DNA from: CAZQEZ01 sp964592475
Lineage (GTDB): Bacteria; Bacteroidota; Bacteroidia; Cytophagales; Cyclobacteriaceae
Direction: 5' to 3'
Length of the DNA: 14,071 nt
NCBI GenBank assembly: GCA_964592475.1
Contig: CAZQEZ010000106.1
Location: 1-14,071, forward strand
Positions 8,049 to 14,071 of this stretch are shown piece by piece (position 1 is the stretch's first letter; every line of letters starts with the position of its first letter). The notes under the pieces are model-generated. The model made no database searches and had not been told where the DNA came from. It saw only the letters and a program-made list of their open reading frames with translations. The position numbers were made by a program, and so were the translations under genes.

Positions 8049-9413
8049 ATGAAAGTATATAAATATATCTTAATAATGATTTTGTTTTTTAGCATTTCTG
8101 CTTGTGAAGATCTGCTGGAAAATGAATTACCTGCAGACCAGGTGAGATTTGATGAAGCCGTACTTAATGAGCAGGACTTACAAGAACTATTGAATTCTGC
8201 TTATGACGTAAACGCTAATGCTTACAATGGCAAGAACCAGAGGCTGGTTGAGTTATTGGCCGATAATCTATTTATAGAAGGAAATTCAGGAAATCTGGTT
8301 CAGGTTTATAACCGAGCTTCTGATTTTTTTAATTCTGATGTTGGGGATTATTATAAAAACCCATATGAAACAATCTATAGGGCCAATTTAGTGTTAGAAA
8401 ATGTGGAAAATTTAAATTTGGATGAAGCAATTGAAAATAGGTTCAAAGGTGAAGCTAAATTTTTAAGAGCTATTAGTCTCTTCGAATTGGTTCGTCTATT
8501 TGCTCAACCTTATGGATTTACCCAAGATAATACTCATATTGGTATTGTAATTAAAACAAATACTGAAATTGAAGCGGCTAATCGAGCTTCAGTTGCTGAT
8601 GTTTATCAACAAATCATTTTAGATTTAGAAGATGCAGAAGATTTATTACCAATGGAAAATGGCAACTATGCCACGACCTATTCAGCTTCTGCATTTTTGG
8701 CTAAGGTTCATTTTCAAATGAATGATTTTGCTAATGCTGCACAATATGCCACCAGAGTTATTGAAGAAGGATCATTTATATTTTCTGATGATATTAATAA
8801 CCGTTTTTCAACAGATGTATCTTCGGAGGCTGTGTTTACTGTTATAAGTACAGGGTTAGAAGATAACAGAGCTTCATTATTTACAGGAGGGTACGATTCG
8901 AGAGGTGTAGAGGATGATAATTTTCCTACTCTTTTAGTTAGTCAAGACTATTTCAATTTATTGAAATCTAACACTAATGATTTAAGAAGTAATTGGGTTG
9001 AAGCAGTTGGAAATAATCGAGTTTTCACCAAATTCAATATGGATTATTTCAATGTAACCGTAACCAGCCTTACCGAAATGATGCTGATTGCAGCAGAATC
9101 ATATGGTGAATTGGATCAAAATTTACCTAAAGCGATAGAATATATCAACTTGATCAAAGATAGAGCAGAAGTGAATCTATTGGATGCTGGTTCTTCTGCA
9201 GGGCTAGTTATCTCTGAAGCAAGAAGTGAACGTAGAAAAGAGTTTGGTGGAGAAGGTTTACGATTGCATGAGCTTAAACGCAGAGCAGTAAAAGGTGAGA
9301 ACATCTTGATCAGAAATGCTCCCTGGGATTGTGACGGTATGGTACTGCAATTCCCGGCATCTGAAATAGCAATAGAGGGTTTTACTTTAAATCCAGAAGG
9401 TGGTTGTAACTAA
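8049..9413 (+). CDS. susD: SusD/RagB-family surface glycan-binding lipoprotein
   Basis: Outer-membrane lipoprotein that caps the SusC barrel and presents glycan to it. The 454-residue protein begins MKVYKYILIMILFFSISAC, a lipoprotein signal with the lipid-carrying Cys followed by EDLLENE, an acidic stretch of the kind that directs surface exposure in this phylum. The body shows the helical TPR-like SusD fold: YETIYRANLVLENV, the FKGEAKFLRAISLFELVRLFAQPYG block, and a C-terminal ERRKEFGGEGLRLHELKR segment, ending in PASEIAIEGFTLNPEG. I chose the ATG at 8049 over the in-frame ATG at 8022. The latter lies inside the end of susC and would put nine polar residues in front of a good signal peptide. 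The protein is somewhat short for the family. The next gene starts 14 bases downstream. Confidence 0.95.
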   Translation: MKVYKYILIMILFFSISACEDLLENELPADQVRFDEAVLNEQDLQELLNSAYDVNANAYNGKNQRLVELLADNLFIEGNSGNLVQVYNRASDFFNSDVGDYYKNPYETIYRANLVLENVENLNLDEAIENRFKGEAKFLRAISLFELVRLFAQPYGFTQDNTHIGIVIKTNTEIEAANRASVADVYQQIILDLEDAEDLLPMENGNYATTYSASAFLAKVHFQMNDFANAAQYATRVIEEGSFIFSDDINNRFSTDVSSEAVFTVISTGLEDNRASLFTGGYDSRGVEDDNFPTLLVSQDYFNLLKSNTNDLRSNWVEAVGNNRVFTKFNMDYFNVTVTSLTEMMLIAAESYGELDQNLPKAIEYINLIKDRAEVNLLDAGSSAGLVISEARSERRKEFGGEGLRLHELKRRAVKGENILIRNAPWDCDGMVLQFPASEIAIEGFTLNPEGGCN

Positions 9414-9427
9414 AAAATTATAAACAA

Positions 9428-9922
9428 ATGAAAACGATTTTAATATTTATATTTTCAATTTTAATATTGGCAAGCTGTTCACCTGATGAGTTTCCAGCCT
9501 TAGGTGATCGCGCTGATCGAGTTTCGCAATTGACTGGTACCTGGTCTTTGACTAAAGTAACCCAGGAAGATAAAGATGCTGTACGCAAAGGATTTCCATT
9601 CTTCGCACAGGTGCAGGATATTACCAATGCATTTCCTTACACTGAGGTTACTTTGACACTCAATACTGATAATACTTTTACTTTGGAAAGCAGCAATGCT
9701 CCTAATATTCTAGGTGGACTTTCTTCAGGCTTATGGGCGGTGGACGATCAAATGTTTCCAAGCATTGTCACTTTCACCAGCGGTTCTGATTCATTTCAGC
9801 TCACCATAGGTTCTTTCGCGGAAATTGGTGCTGGTGTGATTACAATGAAGAAAGCTCGCCTGGAGGATAAAGGAGACCGAATGGACAATGTGCTTGAATA
9901 TATTTATGAATTCAAAAAATAG
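9428..9922 (+). CDS. Small lipocalin-like lipoprotein of the Sus-type operon
   Basis: The 164-residue protein has a short lipoprotein signal (MKTILIFIFSILILASC), with the Cys followed by SPDEFPALGD. The mature part starts with a Gln-Leu-Thr-Gly-Thr-Trp stretch (QLTGTWSLTKVTQEDKD), typical of small lipocalin-like Bacteroidota lipoproteins. It continues with alternating beta-strand patterns (YTEVTLTLNTDNTFTLESS, FPSIVTFTSGSDSFQLTIGSF) and ends in a charged strand (NVLEYIYEFKK). It resembles the DUF5004-type proteins often found in SusC/SusD loci, but I assign that from memory of the family and not from a search. It lies between susD and the next gene with gaps of 14 and 10 bases, so it is surely co-transcribed. 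Predicted to sit on the outer membrane as an accessory part of the glycan-capture complex; its exact role is unknown. Confidence 0.8.
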   Translation: MKTILIFIFSILILASCSPDEFPALGDRADRVSQLTGTWSLTKVTQEDKDAVRKGFPFFAQVQDITNAFPYTEVTLTLNTDNTFTLESSNAPNILGGLSSGLWAVDDQMFPSIVTFTSGSDSFQLTIGSFAEIGAGVITMKKARLEDKGDRMDNVLEYIYEFKK

Positions 9923-9932
9923 ATTTCAGATT

Positions 9933-10715
9933 ATGAAAAAGATAATATTAATCAAAATAATGGTCTTGTTGATAGTGGTAGCAGTAAATGCTCAGCCTAT
10001 TTTATCAACTGAACCAAGAGTTTTTACTGCGGAAGACGAAGTAACATTGAATATTGATGTAACTGGTACTGGTTTAGATGGATTTACTGGAGATGTTTGG
10101 ATGTGGAGTTGGATTATCGAGGGATGTACATCTGATTGTGAAGCCCCTTCTAATGTCAATCCTGCTCAAAGTGATACTGAGCTCACTGAAAATGCCAAAA
10201 TGACTCGCAGTGCAACTAATCCTAATGTATATACAATTACTTTGGTACTACAGGATTTCTTTGCCAAGTCTCCTTCTGAATTAAAGACTATAGGCTTTTT
10301 GCTAAAAGGTAATGATTGGTCACTGGGTCAAACCTCTGATGCAAGTTATAACGTTACCCCTCTTACTTTTACTCCAGTTGTAAACAGAGTTTTCCCTAAT
10401 AAAGCTACCGAGGATGATGTAGTTACCCTGTATCTCGATCAAAAACTGTCTGACTCACCCGAAGTAAAATATGAATTGGCAGATTTCTCTATTGAGGTTA
10501 AAGCATACAATGAGGCTGACCAACAGTTAGGAGATGCTTATGTAGCTGATATGGTTAATGAAGGAAATGGTCTGCATCAAATCAGAATTATTCCTTCCTA
10601 TTCAATTCCTAATGTTTCCGAAGATATAGCATCCATTAAATATGTTTTTACAAGTAAAGATGATGCTGAAATACAAACTCAGGAATTTCAACTTATATTC
10701 CTCGACCTTAAATAA
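9933..10715 (+). CDS. Secreted two-domain protein sharing its N-terminal module with the downstream amylase
   Basis: The 260-residue protein has a Sec signal peptide (MKKIILIKIMVLLIVVAVNAQ) without a lipobox Cys. The first module (residues ~22-150) carries a W.W pair (VWMWSW), NPAQS, LTENAK (from residue 84), a QDFF segment and KGNDW (from residue 125), then NVTPL. All of these recur in the same order and spacing in the N-terminus of the amylase encoded at 12263. The second module (~150-260) is beta-rich (VTLYLDQKL, IKYVFTS, FQLIFLDLK) and may be an Ig-like domain. It may belong to the DUF4961 group seen in Bacteroidota glucan loci, which I cannot confirm here. The ATG at 9933 is chosen because the in-frame ATG at 9888 lies inside the preceding gene and would place 15 polar residues before the signal peptide. 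A glycan-binding or amylase-docking role is inference. The next gene starts 9 bases downstream. Confidence 0.85.
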   Translation: MKKIILIKIMVLLIVVAVNAQPILSTEPRVFTAEDEVTLNIDVTGTGLDGFTGDVWMWSWIIEGCTSDCEAPSNVNPAQSDTELTENAKMTRSATNPNVYTITLVLQDFFAKSPSELKTIGFLLKGNDWSLGQTSDASYNVTPLTFTPVVNRVFPNKATEDDVVTLYLDQKLSDSPEVKYELADFSIEVKAYNEADQQLGDAYVADMVNEGNGLHQIRIIPSYSIPNVSEDIASIKYVFTSKDDAEIQTQEFQLIFLDLK

Positions 10716-10724
10716 TTGATGATT

Positions 10725-12155
10725 ATGAAAAAGATAAATATATTATTATACATATTACCTTTTTTCTTACTAGGTGCTTGTGATATACAAGATCCATGGG
10801 AGGATAATGAAGGCACGGGAGAAAGAATTAATGATTTTGAATTAGTTGCTCCGGCAAATTTTGCCAATGTAATGCTTAATCCTGGCACACCAGCAAAACC
10901 CGTAACAATTGAGTGGGAAGAAGCTAAGACTGGCTTGGGCGGCGAAGTTACTTACAACTTCTTAATGGATCTGGAAAATGGTGATTTTAGCGATCCAATT
11001 TTAACAGTACCTGCTAATAATGACGGTAAGGCCAATCAGGTCACTTTAAATATGGGAGATGTAATTAATGCGGTACAACAAGCTGGTGTTAATACTTTCA
11101 TTTGGACTACTGAAGCTATTACCAATCATCCTTCGGGTACGAATATGCGTAAGGCCATGATTCCTCATGAAATCACTTTCAATGTACCAACTGTGGGTAT
11201 CTCTGATTTTGCACTATTGGCACCTGCAAAAAATGAACAAGTTACTGTAAATACTTCTGGTGATAATCTGGTAATTGACTGGGAAGATGCCACTGCCACC
11301 AATTCAGAGGCAGTTACTTATCAAGTAGTATTTAATACAGAAGAAGATTTCTCAGGTACTAATGTAGTGGTAGACGCCGATGATGCCGGAGCAACTTCAT
11401 CTCTTACAGTAACGAATAAGGCTTTTATGGATATGCTGGATTCGCTCCAATATACAGACGGTATCTACTGGCAGGTAGAAGCTTCTGTTGGTGAAGTTTC
11501 TTTCACTTCCGAAAGTCAATTTGTTTGGTTCGAATTTATCAGGTATCCCAATCAAATGTTCCTGGTAGGTGGTAGTACACCAATTGGCTGGGATCCAGCA
11601 AATTCTTTACCGATGGTGGTTGAAAGTATAGGACGATTTGAGATATTTTCACCATTAAAAGTGATTCCACCTGATCAAGGCAATGGTTTTAAATTTTTAG
11701 AGATTAAAGATTGGCCTGGAGACAGGGGGGGAGAACCAGGAACAAGAGCAGTAGAAAATGAAATTATTTCTGGAAAGGTCCTTCAAGAAGGTGAGGAAAA
11801 TATAGTAGTAGAATCAGATGGGTTTTATCGAATCAATCTTAATCTTGTTGAAAATGAATATACCATTACACCTTCGAGTTGGGGAGTTATCGGTAGCGCA
11901 ACGCCTACAGGATGGGATTCCGATACAGACATGACTTATGTTGATGGTTTTGAATGGACTATCACTCTTGATTTAGTTCCAGGTGAAATGAAATTCCGTG
12001 AAAATGATGGTTGGGATGTAAACTTTGGAGATAACAATGCTGATGGCAGCCTGGAAAAAGGCGGTGCTAACATTGCTATTGCTGAAGCTGGCAACTATAC
12101 CGTTAACCTTAATCTTGATCCGGCAGGATATTCTTATACATTAGTGAAAAACTAG
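10725..12155 (+). CDS. susE: SusE/SusF-like surface starch-binding lipoprotein
   Basis: Outer-membrane lipoprotein predicted to hold starch or another alpha-glucan at the cell surface. The 476-residue protein has a lipoprotein signal ending LLGAC, with the Cys followed by DIQDPWEDNEG. Two related Ig-like modules follow (about residues 34-150 and 160-270), both opening F.L.AP and sharing a V.I.WE.A....VTY pattern. Two carbohydrate-binding-like modules come next (from residue ~276 and ~384), each opening with a hydrophobic strand and a T-P-x-G-W-D turn (GGSTPIGWD, GSATPTGWD). The second contains MKFRENDGWDVNFGDN, the Lys/Arg-Trp region typical of SusE/SusF starch-binding sites. A single protein with two binding modules matches SusE more than the three-module SusF, and no second family member is visible. 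The ATG at 10725 gives a clean signal peptide; the TTG at 10716 and ATG at 10719 are less likely. Last gene before a hairpin. Confidence 0.9.
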   Translation: MKKINILLYILPFFLLGACDIQDPWEDNEGTGERINDFELVAPANFANVMLNPGTPAKPVTIEWEEAKTGLGGEVTYNFLMDLENGDFSDPILTVPANNDGKANQVTLNMGDVINAVQQAGVNTFIWTTEAITNHPSGTNMRKAMIPHEITFNVPTVGISDFALLAPAKNEQVTVNTSGDNLVIDWEDATATNSEAVTYQVVFNTEEDFSGTNVVVDADDAGATSSLTVTNKAFMDMLDSLQYTDGIYWQVEASVGEVSFTSESQFVWFEFIRYPNQMFLVGGSTPIGWDPANSLPMVVESIGRFEIFSPLKVIPPDQGNGFKFLEIKDWPGDRGGEPGTRAVENEIISGKVLQEGEENIVVESDGFYRINLNLVENEYTITPSSWGVIGSATPTGWDSDTDMTYVDGFEWTITLDLVPGEMKFRENDGWDVNFGDNNADGSLEKGGANIAIAEAGNYTVNLNLDPAGYSYTLVKN

Positions 12156-12170
12156 ATTTGATTTAACATT

Positions 12171-12205
12171 AATTAGGTGTTTCCTGCAATTGGAAACGCC
12201 TAATT
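12171..12205 (+). terminator. Strong hairpin between susE and the amylase gene
   Basis: AATTAGGTGTTTCC (12171-12184) pairs with GGAAACGCCTAATT (12192-12205) as a 14-bp stem with a single T-G wobble and a 7-base loop (TGCAATT). It starts 15 bases after the susE stop. No long T run follows (only ATTATTACC), so termination is probably partial: it may lower expression of the downstream amylase or stabilise the upstream message. Between it and the amylase start I see only a poor -7-like sequence (CTAATTTG, 12217-12224) and no -33 element, so a separate amylase promoter is uncertain. Confidence 0.7.
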
Positions 12206-12262
12206 ATTACCTTAAACTAATTTGTAAAATCATCTGGTAACGATCCTGACAATCAATAAAAA

Positions 12263-14071
12263 ATGAATAGCATGATGAAAATATTATATCTTATTGCTGG
12301 GCTTACCCTGGCCACTCTTGGTGCCACTTTGGCTCAGGTAGAAATTGATCCAACGATAACTCCACCAACATTTGATGCTAACACGGGAATAACTGTGGTA
12401 TATGACGCAACTGGTACTTCATTAGCTAATTTGGATGCAGCATATATATGGGTTTGGATTCCCAATACAACGATTAATGCCAAGTACAACATCAATCCGG
12501 CATCAAGCAATCCCACATTGACAGAAAATGCCAAATTCAATAAAAGTGTTGCGGATGGAAAAACTACTTTTTCGTTGACATTTAAACCTCAGGATCTTTT
12601 CTCCGATCCTATTTGTGATGCCACTCAAATTGGCATGCTGATGAAAGGTAATGATTGGGCCGATGGACAGACAGCTGACTTTATAACTTCTATTACACCA
12701 CTAAGTAGCTGTTTTGTTGCCAGGCTAACTGAACCATCATCAACACCTGCATTTGTGATGAAAGGTAATAGCCTGACTTTTTCAGCTACTGCAAATGAAA
12801 ACGCTAATTTTACTTTAAAAATTAATGGCAGTACTATAAACTCACAAGCAAACATCCAAAATTATAACTATACTTATTCAGCCTCTTTAAATCAAGGTAC
12901 CTACCCTGTAGCTTTAGAAGTTGTAGGTAGCAGTGGAGATAGTACCATTAACTTTGATTTGCTTATCAGTGAAAAATCTGCTTCACTAGCCCGCCCTGCA
13001 GGCATAATTCCCGGTATTAATTATCACTCCGACGATACAAAAGTTACCCTTTGCTTAATGGCTCCTGGCAAAGAAACCGTTTACGTGCTTTCTGAAATTA
13101 CCAATTTTCAAATAGATAACTCCTACAAAATGTATAAAGACGGTGACTTCTTCTGGTTGGAACTCAGCGGCCTCACTTCCGGTAAAGAATATGCCTATCA
13201 ATATTTCGTGGATGACCATTATGTAGCCGATCCATTTGCCGATAAAATTTTAGATCCGGATGATCAATGGATCCCGGAAAGCATTTATCCTAACCTGAAG
13301 CCTTATCCTGTGGCAGCTTTGCGCGACACATGGTTTTATAATCGGGTTTCAGTATTTGAAACTGGTCAAACTGACTTCAATTGGCAGCACCTGGATTATA
13401 ACAGACCTAAAAAAGAAGACCTGGTAGTATATGAACTGCTGATCCGCGATTTCTTTGCCCCGGATGACAGAAGTTATCAGAACCTGATCGATACCCTTTC
13501 TTATTTAAAAAGATTGGGAGTGAATGCCATTGAACTGATGCCCATCATGGAATTCAATGGTAATGACAGCTGGGGTTACAATCCCAACTTCATGTTCGCC
13601 GTAGATAAGGCCTATGGAACCCGCGAAGGATTCAAACAGTTTGTAGATGCCGCCCATGCTCAGGGAATGGCAGTTATCCTGGATATCGTGCTCAACCAGC
13701 AGGAATATCCCAATCCATACCTGGTGATGTACCAGGAAAATGGCCAACTGGCGGCTGATAATCCGATGTTTAATCGGGAAGCCCGGCACCCATTCAACGT
13801 TTTCGTGGATATGAACCACGAAAGCCCATATACCCAGTATTACGTGGATACCGTGTGCCATTATTGGCTCAATGAGTACAAGGTAGACGGTTTCCGTTAC
13901 GATTTGTCAAAAGGGTTTACCCAAAAATTCACCACCGATGTGGGAGTTTGGAGTGCAAAAGATGACTCGCGTATTGCTTTACTTAAACGTATGGGTGACG
14001 AAATTTGGAGCTATGATCCTGATGCCTGGTTAATTTTGGAGCATTTTGCCGATAATGAGGAAGAAAAAATA
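12263..14071 (+). CDS. Secreted GH13 alpha-amylase-family glycoside hydrolase with N-terminal accessory modules (3' partial)
   Basis: Hydrolyses alpha-1,4-glucan (inferred from family and locus). All 603 codons to the window end are open. A Sec signal peptide ends at LGATLAQ with no lipobox, so the enzyme is not a SusG-type lipoprotein. Modules: residues ~28-155, homologous to the 260-residue protein encoded at 9933; ~156-240, an Ig-like domain; ~241-375, a CBM48-like N-domain (YAYQYFVDDHYVADPFADKILDP); then the GH13 barrel from LVVYELLIRDFF (residue 387). Catalytic features: region I DIVLNQ (D474, Gln479 where His is usual), region II GFRYDLSKGF with nucleophile D547 (13901-13903), and region III LILEHF with acid/base E593 (14039-14041). 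Region IV and the C-terminus, where a type IX secretion tail could be, lie beyond the window. The start at 12263 follows an A-rich leader; ATGs at 12272 and 12275 are equally possible. GC content rises sharply from about 12960. Confidence 0.95.
   Translation, partial: MNSMMKILYLIAGLTLATLGATLAQVEIDPTITPPTFDANTGITVVYDATGTSLANLDAAYIWVWIPNTTINAKYNINPASSNPTLTENAKFNKSVADGKTTFSLTFKPQDLFSDPICDATQIGMLMKGNDWADGQTADFITSITPLSSCFVARLTEPSSTPAFVMKGNSLTFSATANENANFTLKINGSTINSQANIQNYNYTYSASLNQGTYPVALEVVGSSGDSTINFDLLISEKSASLARPAGIIPGINYHSDDTKVTLCLMAPGKETVYVLSEITNFQIDNSYKMYKDGDFFWLELSGLTSGKEYAYQYFVDDHYVADPFADKILDPDDQWIPESIYPNLKPYPVAALRDTWFYNRVSVFETGQTDFNWQHLDYNRPKKEDLVVYELLIRDFFAPDDRSYQNLIDTLSYLKRLGVNAIELMPIMEFNGNDSWGYNPNFMFAVDKAYGTREGFKQFVDAAHAQGMAVILDIVLNQQEYPNPYLVMYQENGQLAADNPMFNREARHPFNVFVDMNHESPYTQYYVDTVCHYWLNEYKVDGFRYDLSKGFTQKFTTDVGVWSAKDDSRIALLKRMGDEIWSYDPDAWLILEHFADNEEEKI

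Noticed and set aside
9888..9932. Earlier ATG for the 260-residue secreted protein, overlapping the previous gene
   Set aside because: The extra 15 residues are polar and precede a normal signal peptide starting at 9933.
13505..13861. Minus-strand open frame of 118 codons inside the amylase gene
   Set aside because: It lies opposite the conserved GH13 core; its length is explained by the higher GC of this part, and it shows no family motif.
1..14071. CRISPR arrays, tRNA or rRNA genes, insertion sequences
   Set aside because: I saw no regularly spaced long repeats, no cloverleaf-like or rRNA-like sequence, and no transposase or terminal inverted repeats.

Overview
The window is low-GC DNA (hand counts of single lines mostly 27-40 %) from a member of the Bacteroidota, probably a Cytophagia-type environmental bacterium. 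The evidence is a SusC/SusD pair, lipoprotein signals followed by acidic residues, A-rich leaders without Shine-Dalgarno sites, and a TAnnTTTG promoter element. The assignment to Cytophagia is inference. It comes from a draft assembly: 1429-1528 is exactly 100 Ns, the conventional scaffold gap of unknown length. All recognisable genes are on the + strand.

Layout. (1) 2-1428: bifunctional NAD(P)HX epimerase/dehydratase (Nnr), a housekeeping repair enzyme, cut by the window start and the gap. (2) 1529-4399: a membrane-spanning regulator with beta-propeller repeats, a Y_Y_Y domain, one transmembrane helix, a coiled coil and a LuxR-type helix-turn-helix; only its first residues are lost in the gap. 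One open frame happens to run through the Ns and joins genes 1 and 2; this is an artefact. (3) 4400-4897: a 498-base intergenic region rich in short direct repeats and palindromes, probably the control region of the operon that follows. (4) 4898-12155: five tightly packed genes (gaps of 9-14 bases): SusC-type TonB-dependent transporter, SusD-type glycan-binding lipoprotein, a small lipocalin-like lipoprotein, a secreted two-domain protein, and a SusE/F-like lipoprotein with two Ig-like and two starch-binding-like modules. (5) A strong hairpin at 12171-12205, then a secreted GH13 alpha-amylase-family enzyme that runs off the window end.

Together this is a polysaccharide utilisation locus for an alpha-glucan such as starch, glycogen or a maltodextrin. 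The SusE/F-like and SusD proteins would hold the polymer at the cell surface, the secreted GH13 enzyme would cut it, SusC would import the oligosaccharides, and the adjacent regulator would sense a product and switch the operon on. The overall system is of a known kind. The least ordinary points are: a module shared between the stand-alone 260-residue protein and the N-terminus of the amylase; an 11-base-period repeat array in front of susC; a His-to-Gln change in conserved region I of the amylase; and a GC step inside the amylase gene at the junction between its accessory and catalytic parts. I found no wholly new system here.
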